Source: Stenotrophomonas sp. WZN-1
GTDB lineage: Bacteria > Pseudomonadota > Gammaproteobacteria > Xanthomonadales > Xanthomonadaceae
Length of the DNA stretch: 64,000 bases
Assembly: GCF_002192255.1 (NCBI RefSeq)
Contig: NZ_CP021768.1
Location: 3,490,001-3,554,000, forward strand
Direction: 5' to 3'
In this document: positions 43,145 through 51,543 of the stretch, piece by piece
How positions within the stretch are numbered: position 1 is the first letter of the stretch
Layout: each line of letters starts with the position of its first letter
Translations under genes and position numbers: made by a program
Notes under the pieces: generated by a model
What the model was told of the DNA's origin: nothing
The model's input: only the letters and a program-made list of their open reading frames with translations
Database searches by the model: none

Positions 43145-44998
43145 TTAGAACGTGCCGCTGAAGTTGGCGAACAGGGTGGCGTCCTGCGCGCGCTTCTGGC
43201 CGGTCGATGCGCTCAGGCCGAAGTTGCTCTGCAGGCCGAACAGTTCGGTACGGGCACCCAGCACGACGGTGGCGTAGTTCTTGTCGAAGTTCAGGCCCGG
43301 CACGCGGTAGTTGCCCAGTTCCGGCAGGGTCTGCAGCCAGGCGCTGGCCTGCTTGGTGTCCTCGAACTCGTGATCGTAGGTCACCTGCGCGTACGGCTTG
43401 ACGGTGCCGCCATCGAAGCGGGCCTGCCAGCCGATGCGGCCGACGGTCGAATCGACGTTCTGGCGGTCGTAGCCCAGCGCGGTGGCCAGGGTGCCGGCCG
43501 CAGCGCTTTCGGTGTAGCCGTCGATCTTCACCTTCTGCCAGATCACCGAGGCGATCGGGCCGTGGCGGAAGCCGCCTTCGGTGCCGAACTCGTAACCGGC
43601 GTTCAGGGCGGCGGTCAGGTTGCTGCCGTCCGGCGAACCGCCGTGTTCGCGGGTGGCCGGGCCCAGCTGGACCTTGCGGTTCACGTCATAGGACAGCCAG
43701 GTGTAGCTGACCTGGCCGTTGACCCAGATGCGGTCGCCGTACCAGCCGGCGAACAGACCGGCGGTGGTGTCCTTCTGGGTGAAGTCGCCGCGGCTGTTGC
43801 CGAAGTCGGCATTGAGGCGGCCGAAGCCGGCGAAGCCGCCGAACACCATGCCGTCGCGCGCCCAGTCGATACCGAACAGGCCGGCCGGGGCCAGGCCGTC
43901 GTACAGATCGGCGTGGTCGTAGCGCTGCAGGTCACCCCGCACGCCACCCCACCAGGACAGGCCGTCAGCCGGACGACCGCCCAGGTGCATGCTGACCTGG
44001 TCCGCACGCGAACGGCCGATGGTCTGTGCCGAGTGGCTCAGCACCTGCTGCAGGCGCGGGCCTTCCAGCACCGAGACCGCGTACTGGCCCAGCAGCTGAT
44101 GACCGGCGGTGGTCGGGTGCACGCCATCGGCGAACAGGTAGGTGTTGGCCGCATCCGGGCTGACGTAGCTGGTCGGATTGCAGGTCAGGATGCTCTGCGT
44201 CGAGTTGGCCGGATCAATCTTGCAGGCGGTGCTGGTGACATTGGTGAAGCCATACATGGCCGGATTGGCGGTCACTTCACGCAGGATGCTGAAGGTGTCG
44301 AGCGGAATGAACTCGATGCCCGCCTGCTTCAGGCCACCGTACAGGGCCTTGTTGTAACCGGCCGACAGTGCGGTGGCGGCGGCGGCGTTGGGGCCGCGGA
44401 ACTGCGGAGTGATGCCCACGTCCGGCAGATTCGGCACCAGCACGTACTGGGCACCGGCCTGCTTCAACGCGCCCACCAGCGCGATCTGGTCGGTGACCGC
44501 GGCGCCGATGATGCCCTGCACCTGCGCCTGCGATGCACCACCGGCCGCTGCGCGCGTGGCCGCGAACAGATCATTGGCACCGCCCCAGACGGTGTACAGG
44601 GCATTGGCGTCAGCCTTGCCACCATTTGCGGCAAGGTAACGGGTCGCCTGCGACTTCAGCGACGGAATGGCTCCCAGGCCACCGGCTTCGTCGACCGATA
44701 CACGGGCGCCGCCAACGGCGTAGTTGTCACCGTTCTGGCCATTGCCATTGGGCGTGCCGTTGACGCCGTAGTAGTTGGCGACCTGCTGCGACCACACCCA
44801 GCCCGGGTTGGTGGTGAACTGGCCGGTGACCGGCTGCACGCCGGGCGGCAGCAGCGGGCGGAAATAGCCGGCATCGGTGAGGCTGTCACCGAAGAACACG
44901 GCCTTGGAATACGGGGATTCGCCTGCCATGGCCGGAAGCGCGGCCAGCGCGATCGCGGCCGCCATCAGGGAGCGGATCGGGCGTTTGCTGAGCAGCAT
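43145..44998 (-). CDS. GDSL esterase autotransporter (EstA-like)
   Basis: A type Va autotransporter of 617 residues that displays an esterase on the surface. AGGAG precedes the ATG at 44998. Signal peptide to about residue 25 (ALAALPAMAG). The GDSL passenger has block I FFGDSLTDAGYFR near 35, block III GGANDL and block V DGVHPTTAGH, giving Ser, Asn and Asp/His of the active site. The C-terminal 280 residues form a 12-strand barrel (from about SRADQVSMHLGG) and end in LFANFSGTF with a terminal Phe. A hairpin repeat follows the stop. Confidence 0.92.
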   Translation of the reverse strand: MLLSKRPIRSLMAAAIALAALPAMAGESPYSKAVFFGDSLTDAGYFRPLLPPGVQPVTGQFTTNPGWVWSQQVANYYGVNGTPNGNGQNGDNYAVGGARVSVDEAGGLGAIPSLKSQATRYLAANGGKADANALYTVWGGANDLFAATRAAAGGASQAQVQGIIGAAVTDQIALVGALKQAGAQYVLVPNLPDVGITPQFRGPNAAAATALSAGYNKALYGGLKQAGIEFIPLDTFSILREVTANPAMYGFTNVTSTACKIDPANSTQSILTCNPTSYVSPDAANTYLFADGVHPTTAGHQLLGQYAVSVLEGPRLQQVLSHSAQTIGRSRADQVSMHLGGRPADGLSWWGGVRGDLQRYDHADLYDGLAPAGLFGIDWARDGMVFGGFAGFGRLNADFGNSRGDFTQKDTTAGLFAGWYGDRIWVNGQVSYTWLSYDVNRKVQLGPATREHGGSPDGSNLTAALNAGYEFGTEGGFRHGPIASVIWQKVKIDGYTESAAAGTLATALGYDRQNVDSTVGRIGWQARFDGGTVKPYAQVTYDHEFEDTKQASAWLQTLPELGNYRVPGLNFDKNYATVVLGARTELFGLQSNFGLSASTGQKRAQDATLFANFSGTF

Positions 44999-45205
44999 GT
45001 AAGAAACTCCTGTGGGGAAATCGTTGAGGACCCGGCGGACGTACGCCGGCGCACGGTGAATGGTTTCACTGCGCCGCGTTTTGCTCACGCTGCGCCGCCG
45101 CATGGATTGTCGCCCGACCACGTCAAAACAGGCTGTGCCAGAGCTGGCGCCCGGTTCAAATTGCAAACGTTCCGATCCCGGCGGGCTATCAGCGACAATG
45201 CGCGG

Positions 45206-45406
45206 ATGAACATCCAGCTCAATGGCGAATCCCGCACCCTGCCCGCTTCGGCGACCCTCCATGACCTGCTGCTGGCCGAGCAGCTGCTGCAGCGCCGGGT
45301 GGCGGTGGAGGTCAACGGCGAGATCGTCAGCCGCAGCCGCCACGGCGAGCACGTCCTGGCCGAAGGCGATGTGGTGGAGATCGTGCACGCGCTGGGCGGG
45401 GGTTGA
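45206..45406 (+). CDS. thiS: Sulfur-carrier protein ThiS
   Basis: A 66-residue ubiquitin-fold protein that carries the sulfur for the thiazole ring of thiamine. It ends in the essential Gly-Gly (VEIVHALGGG). MNIQLNGESRTLP is a typical ThiS start. thiG follows 118 bases on, so the two make the thiazole synthase system; a GGGGTC hairpin lies between. No thiamine-pyrophosphate riboswitch is evident upstream. Confidence 0.92.
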   Translation: MNIQLNGESRTLPASATLHDLLLAEQLLQRRVAVEVNGEIVSRSRHGEHVLAEGDVVEIVHALGGG

Positions 45407-45424
45407 GGCCTGCGCGGGTGTTCA

Positions 45425-45465
45425 GGGGTCAGACCCCTTTGCCGGTGGCAAAGGGATCTGACCCC
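45425..45465. repeat. GGGGTC hairpin, copy 2
   Basis: GGGGTCAGACCCCTTTGCC-GGT-GGCAAAGGGATCTGACCCC lies between thiS and thiG. A hairpin of this strength within a presumed operon may lower or shape thiG expression. Confidence 0.65.
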
Positions 45466-45524
45466 ACACTCGACCCCGCCCTCCACGTGACCCCATCTTC
45501 AGGCGGATAGGCGATAATCGCGCC

Positions 45525-46319
45525 ATGAACGTTCATGTCTCCCCCGATTCGCTGGTGATCGCCGGCAAGACCTATGGCTCGCGGCTGCTGACCGGCACCG
45601 GCAAGTTCAAGGACCTGGAAGAAACCCGCCTGGCCACCGAGGCCGCTGGCGCCCAGATCGTCACCGTGGCCATCCGCCGCACCAACATCGGGCAGAACCC
45701 GGGCGAGCCGAACCTGCTGGACGTGCTGCCGCCGGAGCGCTTCACCATCCTGCCCAACACCGCCGGCTGCTACACCGCCGAGGACGCGGTGCGCACCTGC
45801 CGCCTGGCCCGTGAGCTGCTGGACGGCCACAACCTGACCAAGCTGGAAGTGCTGGGCGACCAGAAGACCCTCTACCCGGACGTGATGCAGACCCTCAAGG
45901 CGGCCGAGCAGCTGGTCAAGGACGGCTTCGAGGTGATGGTCTACACCTCCGACGACCCGATCCTGGCCAAGCGCCTGGAAGAGATCGGCTGCGCTGCGGT
46001 GATGCCGCTGGCCGCGCCGATCGGCTCGGGCCTGGGCATCCAGAACAAGTACAACCTGCTGCAGATCATCGAAGACGCCAAGGTGCCGATCATTGTTGAC
46101 GCTGGCGTGGGCACCGCGTCGGACGCGGCGATCGCGATGGAGCTGGGCTGCGACGGCGTGCTGATGAATACCGCCATCGCCGGCGCGCGCAGCCCGGTGC
46201 TGATGGCCAGTGCGATGCGCAAGGCGGTCGAGGCCGGCCGCGAGGCCTTCCTGGCCGGGCGCATTCCGCGCAAGCGCTACGCCAGCGCTTCCTCCCCGGT
46301 GGATGGGCTGATCGGCTGA
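45525..46319 (+). CDS. thiG: Thiazole synthase ThiG
   Basis: A TIM-barrel enzyme that builds the thiazole phosphate from deoxyxylulose phosphate, dehydroglycine and ThiS thiocarboxylate. It has 264 residues. [20 protein letters not shown] opens it, and the Schiff-base lysine is probably that in [14 protein letters not shown] near residue 110; [20 protein letters not shown] is the phosphate-binding region. Its stop overlaps the trmB start by one base (TGATG), so the two are coupled. thiS is upstream. Confidence 0.94.
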   Translation: MNVHVSPDSLVIAGKTYGSRLLTGTGKFKDLEETRLATEAAGAQIVTVAIRRTNIGQNPGEPNLLDVLPPERFTILPNTAGCYTAEDAVRTCRLARELLDGHNLTKLEVLGDQKTLYPDVMQTLKAAEQLVKDGFEVMVYTSDDPILAKRLEEIGCAAVMPLAAPIGSGLGIQNKYNLLQIIEDAKVPIIVDAGVGTASDAAIAMELGCDGVLMNTAIAGARSPVLMASAMRKAVEAGREAFLAGRIPRKRYASASSPVDGLIG

Positions 46320-47053
46320 TGACCAATCCTTTCGACAGCGCCGGTTCCAAGGCTCCGCCCAAGCCCTTCACCGTGAGCGAGGGCCGCCGCGAGGTGCGCA
46401 GCTTCGTGTTGCGCCAGGGACGCTTCACTCCCGCCCAGCAGCGCGCGTTCGACGAACGCTGGCCGCGCTTCGGCATCGACTACAACGGCCAGCCGCGTGA
46501 CCTGGACGCCACCTTCGGCCGCCCAGCGCACAAGGTGCTGGAAATCGGCTTCGGCAACGGTGCCGCGCTGCGCTTCGCCGCCCAACACGACCCGTCACGC
46601 GACTACATCGGCATCGAAGTGCACGCGCCCGGCGTGGGCCGGCTGCTGAACGCGCTGGCCGACGACAACGCCGACCACGTGCGCCTGTACCACCACGATG
46701 CGGTGGAAGTGCTGCAGAACGAGATCGCCGACGGCGCGCTCGATGAAGTGCGCATCTACTTCCCGGACCCGTGGCACAAGAAGCGCCACAACAAGCGCCG
46801 CCTGCTGCAGCCGGCGTTCGCCGACCTGCTGGTGCGCAAGCTGCGCCCGGGTGGCCGCCTGCACTGCGCGACCGACTGGGAAGACTACGCTGAGCAGATG
46901 TGGGACGTGCTCGATGCCACCGCCGGCCTGGTCAACCGCGCCGGCCCGCGTGGCAGCGTGCCGCGCCCGGACTGGCGCCCGCAGACCCACTTCGAGACCC
47001 GCGGCCAGAAGCTCGGCCACGGCGTCTGGGACCTGCTGTACGACCGCACCTGA
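46319..47053 (+). CDS. trmB: tRNA (guanine-N7-)-methyltransferase TrmB
   Basis: Methylates G46 of tRNA using S-adenosylmethionine. It has 244 residues. The SAM motif is [19 protein letters not shown] near residue 70; the family signature is [20 protein letters not shown] near residue 145. The ATG at 46319 shares its A with the thiG stop. The SLC13-like gene follows 27 bases downstream. Confidence 0.94.
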   Translation: MTNPFDSAGSKAPPKPFTVSEGRREVRSFVLRQGRFTPAQQRAFDERWPRFGIDYNGQPRDLDATFGRPAHKVLEIGFGNGAALRFAAQHDPSRDYIGIEVHAPGVGRLLNALADDNADHVRLYHHDAVEVLQNEIADGALDEVRIYFPDPWHKKRHNKRRLLQPAFADLLVRKLRPGGRLHCATDWEDYAEQMWDVLDATAGLVNRAGPRGSVPRPDWRPQTHFETRGQKLGHGVWDLLYDRT

Positions 47054-47080
47054 CGATCGCCTGAGGACACTGCGCCCCAC

Positions 47081-48928
47081 ATGGATACCGCGCTGACGCT
47101 GACCAACGACATGAAGCTCGTGCTCGGGCTGGTCGGCTTCACGATGGCGATGTTCCTGTTCGAGCGCATCCGCGCCGACGTGGTGGCGCTGGTGGTGCTG
47201 GTGGTGCTCGGCGTCACCGGCCTGATCGCGCCGGAGGAGATCTTCGGCGGTTTCTCCGGTAACGCGGTGATGAGCATCATCGCCACCACCATCCTCGGTG
47301 CGGGCCTGGACCGCACCGGGGCGCTGAACCGGCTGGCCGCCTGGCTGCTGCGGCGCGGCCACGGTGTCGAGCAGCGTCTGCTGATGATGACCACGGCCAT
47401 TGCCGGCCTGAATTCCTCTTTCATGCAGAACCCGTCGGTAATGGCGCTGTACCTGCCGGTCGCCTCGCGACTGGCGGCGCGCACCGGGCTGACGATGCAG
47501 CGCCTGCTGCTGCCGATCTCGGCGGCGATCGTGATGGGCGGCGCGCTGACCATGGTCGGCAATTCGCCGCTGATCCTGCTGAACGATCTGCTGGCCTCCG
47601 CCAACAACAACCTGCCTTCCGGCCTGGCCACCATCGAGCCGCTGCGCATGTTCGCGCCGCTGCCGATCGGCGTGGCGCTGCTGATCGCCTCGTTGCTGTA
47701 CTTCCGCTACTACGGCGACCGCAAGCTGATCGAAGAGGAAAGCCTGGTCAACGACGGGGTCACCCCGGCGCGCACCGAGAGCTACTTCGCCAAGACCTAT
47801 GGCATCGAAGGCGATGTGTTCGAGCTGGTGGTGACCGCCGAAAGCCCGCTGGTCGGCATGACCCTGGGCGAAGCCGAAACCTTGCACGACGCGCCGCTGC
47901 TGCTGGCCCTGAAGACCGGCAATGACACCCGCCTCGCGCCGCCGGCGGAGATGCGCATCTGGGTCGGCAGCGTGCTCGGTGCGATGGGCCCGCGCGGGCA
48001 GATCAGCGACTTCGCGCAGAACCAGTTCCTGCGCATGTCCTCGCGCCTGAAGCACCTGGGCGACCTGTTCAACCCCAGCCGCGCCGGCATTTCCGAGGCG
48101 GTGGTGCCGCCGACCTCGAACGTGATCGGCAAGAGTGCGGCCGACCTGCGCCTGCGCAAGGAGCGCGGCATCAGCCTGCTGGCGATCAACCGCGACAAGC
48201 AGGTGATCCGCGAGGACGTGCGCGACGTGCAGCTGCGTGCCGGTGACATGCTGGTGTTCCACAGCATCTGGACTGACCTGGCGCAGGCCGCCCGCAGCCG
48301 CGACTTCGTGGTGGTGACCGACTACCCGACTGGCGAGCAGCGCCCGCACAAGTTCAAGATCGCGATGGCGATCTTCGCGCTGACCATCCTGATCGCGCTG
48401 ACCAGCAAGCTGCCGGTGGCGCTGACGCTGATGACCGGCGTGGCCGGCATGCTGCTGACCGGCGTGCTGCGCATGGACGAGGCCTATGCCTCGATCAACT
48501 GGAAGACGGTGTTCATGATGGCCGGGCTGATTCCGCTCGGCTGGGCGATGGACTCCAGTGGCGCGGCGGCGTGGGTGGCCGGCCACACCATCGACAAGCT
48601 GCCGACCGGCATACCGGTGTGGGTACTGGAGGTGGCGCTGGCGCTGCTGACCACGGCGTTCTCGCTGGTGATCAGCCATGTGGGCGCGACCATCGTGATG
48701 GTGCCGATCGCGGTGAACCTGGCGTTGGCGGCCGGTGGCAACCCGACCGCGTTCGCGCTGATCGTGGCGCTGTCGGCGTCCAACAACCTGATGACGGCCT
48801 CCAACCCGGTGATCTCGATGATCACCGGCCCGGCCAACTACACCCCACGCGAGATGTGGCGGGTCGGCGGACCGTTGTCGCTGATCTACACCTGCGTGGT
48901 GGTGTTGATGATCAACCTGATGTTTTGA
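47081..48928 (+). CDS. SLC13/DASS-type transporter with TrkA-C domains
   Basis: An inner-membrane carrier of 615 residues (an ATG ten codons on is an alternative start). About ten helices in two halves (FTMAMFLFERI, VVALVVLVVLGVTGLI; later IAMAIFALTILIAL and others) frame a hydrophilic middle (residues 225-410) with two TrkA-C/RCK-C-like domains: GDVFELVVTAESPLVGMTLG and SLLAINRDKQVIREDVRDVQ, then LRAGDMLVF. NSSFMQNPSVMALYLPV and the C-terminal SASNNLMTASNPV resemble SNT-type anion motifs. Substrate (sulfate, dicarboxylate or other anion) is not determinable. It may be read through from trmB. Confidence 0.85.
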   Translation: MDTALTLTNDMKLVLGLVGFTMAMFLFERIRADVVALVVLVVLGVTGLIAPEEIFGGFSGNAVMSIIATTILGAGLDRTGALNRLAAWLLRRGHGVEQRLLMMTTAIAGLNSSFMQNPSVMALYLPVASRLAARTGLTMQRLLLPISAAIVMGGALTMVGNSPLILLNDLLASANNNLPSGLATIEPLRMFAPLPIGVALLIASLLYFRYYGDRKLIEEESLVNDGVTPARTESYFAKTYGIEGDVFELVVTAESPLVGMTLGEAETLHDAPLLLALKTGNDTRLAPPAEMRIWVGSVLGAMGPRGQISDFAQNQFLRMSSRLKHLGDLFNPSRAGISEAVVPPTSNVIGKSAADLRLRKERGISLLAINRDKQVIREDVRDVQLRAGDMLVFHSIWTDLAQAARSRDFVVVTDYPTGEQRPHKFKIAMAIFALTILIALTSKLPVALTLMTGVAGMLLTGVLRMDEAYASINWKTVFMMAGLIPLGWAMDSSGAAAWVAGHTIDKLPTGIPVWVLEVALALLTTAFSLVISHVGATIVMVPIAVNLALAAGGNPTAFALIVALSASNNLMTASNPVISMITGPANYTPREMWRVGGPLSLIYTCVVVLMINLMF

Positions 48929-48934
48929 GGTTGG

Positions 48935-49145
48935 GGTTTGTTGGCAGGGCTGCGCCCTGCACCTGCAGAAGCAACGTCAACGTCAAAAGCTAGTTTCCTG
49001 GGGGATGGCGGGGCGTGTCCGGTTGCGGGGGACGCCGTAAACCCATCCATGGGGGCTTGGTCGCGGCATCCATGCCGCTCACACCCCCGCAACCGGACCC
49101 ACCCCGCCTTCGACAATTTCCGTCGATCTGTCGGTGGATGAATCT
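48935..49145. repeat. Dispersed long palindrome, copy 3, after the SLC13 gene
   Basis: The palindrome 49008-49108 has arms GGCGGGGCGTGTCCGGTTGC and GCAACCGGACCCACCCCGCC. The core reads GTAAACCCATCCATGGGGGC and TCGCGGCATCCATGCCGC. Flanks match those of the copy at 595-833 in inverse order, including GCAGGGCTGCGCCCTGC near 48943. It starts six bases past a stop codon, as copy 2 starts at the poxB stop. Confidence 0.6.
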
Positions 49146-49271
49146 CTGGATACCCATTGATGTGGATACCCATTGATCCTGTGGGGGCGAACCTTGGTTC
49201 GCACCAGGCTTGTCCGCAGCAGGGCGTGCGGACCAACGGTCCGCACCCACCTCAAGCAATATCGCCTGGCA
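49146..49271. repeat. Short palindromes near the Rieske gene stop
   Basis: GATACCCATTGATGTG-GATACCCATTGAT at 49149-49180 is a small direct repeat, then GCGAACCTTGGTTCGCACC near 49188 and GCGGACCAACGGTCCGCACC near 49228 are small palindromes with the same tail CACC. They fill the convergent gap between the transporter and the Rieske gene. Confidence 0.5.
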
Positions 49272-49607
49272 TCAGGCCAGGTACACCTGCCCGTCGCGCA
49301 CGTCCACCGGCACCGCGCGCAGGCGGTCGCCCTTGCACGGGCCGGCGATGCAGTCGCCGCTGTCCAGCGCGAACGAGGCGCCATGCGCGGCGCACACCAG
49401 GTGGCCCTCGCGGCTCTTCAGGAACTGGCCCGGGGCCCAGTCCAGGCGGCGGCCAGCGTGCGGGCAGATGTTCAGGAACGCGCGCACCTGCGCGCCGTCG
49501 CGGTACAGCACCAACGATTCGGCATCGCCATCGACCACCGCTTCGACCTCGGCAAACGCGCCATCGGCAATGGCTTCAAGGGCGATCAAGGCAGCAGCGG
49601 CAGTCAT
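49272..49607 (-). CDS. Rieske [2Fe-2S] protein
   Basis: A 111-residue ferredoxin-like protein. The Rieske ligands are CPHAGRRLDW (Cys-His) and CAAHGASF (Cys-His), about residues 48-50 and 70-73, as in the small NirD/dioxygenase-type ferredoxins. The ATG at 49607 is preferred because the upstream 14 codons do not fit. It likely transfers electrons to a partner oxygenase or reductase; none is adjacent. Confidence 0.85.
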   Translation of the reverse strand: MTAAAALIALEAIADGAFAEVEAVVDGDAESLVLYRDGAQVRAFLNICPHAGRRLDWAPGQFLKSREGHLVCAAHGASFALDSGDCIAGPCKGDRLRAVPVDVRDGQVYLA

Positions 49608-49785
49608 GGCGAAGGCTCGGACAATAAACCCACATTGTCGCACGCCCACTCAGGTGACTGGCTGCGACATGAACACAAGTCATTGATCCGTAATAAGCAC
49701 AGGCTATATTTAACGAGTTTTTCACTCAATGACAGTGGCGCGTCCCGATACTCTGGTTTCGCTGATCCCAGCCTATCGAGCCGCC

Positions 49786-50067
49786 ATGTTCAATCGCGCA
49801 TCCGCCTTCAACCAGTTCCGCACCCTGTTCGCGCCGCGCAAGCCGCGCCACCCGCTGGTGCGCGTAGCCGTGGGCCTGCTTGGCCTGGCGATCCTGGCGG
49901 CAATGGTGTTCATCGGTGTGTTCGTCGGTGCGGCAATGATCTTGGTCGGCCTGGCGTGGAAGCTGCTGGCCTCGCGCAAGCCGGGCGTTGCCCGTCCGGT
50001 CGACCCGACCGTGGTCGAAGGCGAGTACCGCGTGGTGCGCAAGCCGGTGTTGCCGGCCTCGCGTTGA
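49786..50067 (+). CDS. Small membrane protein
   Basis: A 93-residue protein from the ATG at 49786 (the frame opens earlier at 49729). A basic N terminus is followed by one long hydrophobic region (LLGLAILAAMVFIGVFVGAA, continuing), possibly two helices, and a basic/charged tail (VVEGEYRVVRKPVLPASR). No family is recognised. It may be cotranscribed with the hydrolase gene 75 bases downstream. Confidence 0.6.
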   Translation: MFNRASAFNQFRTLFAPRKPRHPLVRVAVGLLGLAILAAMVFIGVFVGAAMILVGLAWKLLASRKPGVARPVDPTVVEGEYRVVRKPVLPASR

Positions 50068-50142
50068 TCCAGGCCTTCCGCGCCCGCTGACGGCGGGCGC
50101 CATGCGTTCTAGACTGCGGGCACGCCCTTCCTGGATGCCCGC

Positions 50143-50859
50143 ATGTCCGATGTCTCCGATGTGATTCCTGCCGTAGCCCTGCCGCGTGTTCCGGTAGCCG
50201 GCGGCGGCAGTTTCCCCGTACACCGCATCTACTGTGTCGGCCGCAACTTTGCCGACCACGCCCGCGAAATGGGCGCGGCGGTGCCGGCAGCCGATGACCG
50301 CGGCCGCCCGATGTTCTTCAGCAAGCCGGCCGACGCCATCGTGGTCGGCCACGACGATGCCATCCCTTACCCGCCGGCAACTGCCAACCTGCACCACGAA
50401 GTGGAGCTGGTGGTGGCGATCGGCCGCGATGCGCCCGCCGGCGAGCTGGCCGTGGCCGACGCCGATGCGCTGGTCTATGGCTACGCCGTCGGCCTGGACC
50501 TGACCCGCCGCGACCTGCAGGCCGCGGCCAAGGACAAGGGCCACCCGTGGGATGCGGCCAAGGGCTTCGATGCCTCCGCGCCGATCAGCGAAATCGTCCA
50601 CGCCGAGGAAGTCGGCGATCTGGCCGCGCTGAACCTGTCGCTGGAGGTCAACGGCGAGGTGCGCCAGCAGGCGCTGCTCGACCAGATGATCTGGAACGTG
50701 CCGGAGATCCTGCATGAGCTGTCCAAGCTGTGGCAGCTGCGTGCCGGCGACCTGGTGTTCATGGGCACCCCGTCCGGGGTGGCTGCACTGAAGCCCGGCG
50801 ACCGCTTCAGTGCCCGCCTGGAAAACGTGGCCGAGCGCCACGGCGTGATCGCCGGCTGA
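50143..50859 (+). CDS. Fumarylacetoacetate hydrolase family protein
   Basis: A 238-residue FAH-family enzyme. The fold shows YCVGRNFADHAREMG, then metal ligands in LHHEVELVVAIG (Glu-x-Glu near residue 85) and in YAVGLDLTRRDLQ (Asp near 117), and VFMGTPSGVAALKPGD near the C terminus. These enzymes cleave C-C bonds of diketo acids or decarboxylate oxaloacetate and maleylpyruvate-type compounds; the substrate is open. mscL follows 54 bases on. Confidence 0.88.
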   Translation: MSDVSDVIPAVALPRVPVAGGGSFPVHRIYCVGRNFADHAREMGAAVPAADDRGRPMFFSKPADAIVVGHDDAIPYPPATANLHHEVELVVAIGRDAPAGELAVADADALVYGYAVGLDLTRRDLQAAAKDKGHPWDAAKGFDASAPISEIVHAEEVGDLAALNLSLEVNGEVRQQALLDQMIWNVPEILHELSKLWQLRAGDLVFMGTPSGVAALKPGDRFSARLENVAERHGVIAG

Positions 50860-50913
50860 CACCACCTGCGTTACCCTGCGCGCTGTCCACTTCCCCACCG
50901 GAGAAAAACAACA

Positions 50914-51318
50914 ATGGGAATGCTCACCGAGTTCAAGGAATTCGCGATGCGCGGCAACGTCATCGACCTCGCCGTCGGCGTGGTGATCGGCGCGGCCTTC
51001 GGCAAGATCGTGACCGCGCTGGTCGAGAAGATCATCATGCCGCCGCTGGGCTACCTGATCGGCCGCGTGGACTTCTCCAGCCTGGCCTGGACCCTGTCGC
51101 CGGCTCACCTGGGGCCTGATGGCAAGGAGATTCCGGCTGTGGTGGTTGGCTACGGCGACTTCATCAATACCGTCATCCAGTTCCTGATCGTGGCCTTCGC
51201 CATCTTCATCGTGGTCAAGGCGATCAACCGCCTGTCGCGCAAGCAGGAAGCCGCCCCGGCCGCACCGGCCGAGGAAGTGGTGCTGCTGCGCGAGATCCGC
51301 GACAGCCTGAAGAAATAA
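50914..51318 (+). CDS. mscL: Large-conductance mechanosensitive channel MscL
   Basis: The pore that opens under membrane tension to relieve osmotic downshock. It has 134 residues. The N-terminal [20 protein letters not shown] is the conserved amphipathic helix and pore entry, TM1 is [20 protein letters not shown], and TM2 is [20 protein letters not shown], followed by a charged C terminus ending [13 protein letters not shown]. An inverted GTAG repeat and a terminator follow. Confidence 0.95.
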   Translation: MGMLTEFKEFAMRGNVIDLAVGVVIGAAFGKIVTALVEKIIMPPLGYLIGRVDFSSLAWTLSPAHLGPDGKEIPAVVVGYGDFINTVIQFLIVAFAIFIVVKAINRLSRKQEAAPAAPAEEVVLLREIRDSLKK

Positions 51319-51322
51319 GGCG

Positions 51323-51391
51323 GTAGCGCCGGGCCATGCCCGGCGGGACGCCATCTTGCCGCTGCGCTCGCCGGGCATGGCCCGGCGCTAC
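51323..51391. repeat. SMAG-type inverted pair after mscL
   Basis: GTAGCGCCGGGCCATGCCCG at 51323 pairs with its inverted partner ending GGCGCTAC at 51391, giving a long stem with an internal loop. It lies between the mscL stop and the terminator. Confidence 0.7.
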
Positions 51392-51405
51392 CGCAGAAGC
51401 ATGGG

Positions 51406-51436
51406 AAAGCCCCGCCCCGGCGGGGCTTTCGCTTTG
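51406..51436 (+). terminator. Intrinsic terminator after mscL
   Basis: AAAGCCCCG-CCCCG-CGGGGCTTT then CGCTTTG forms a strong stem with a short U-tract about 90 bases past the mscL stop. Confidence 0.75.
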
Positions 51437-51543
51437 CCGGACATGGCGGAAAACAGCGTTCGCGCCAGCCATGACCTCCCGCCCATGCGCCGGACTGAAC
51501 GACTGTTAAGCTCCAAGGCTTAGGTCCCTTCCCGGAGTTGTCC

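Noticed and set aside
45000..45205. Possible thiamine-pyrophosphate riboswitch before thiS
   Set aside because: No conserved CUGAGA or ACCUGA-type segments were found in the 200 bases upstream.
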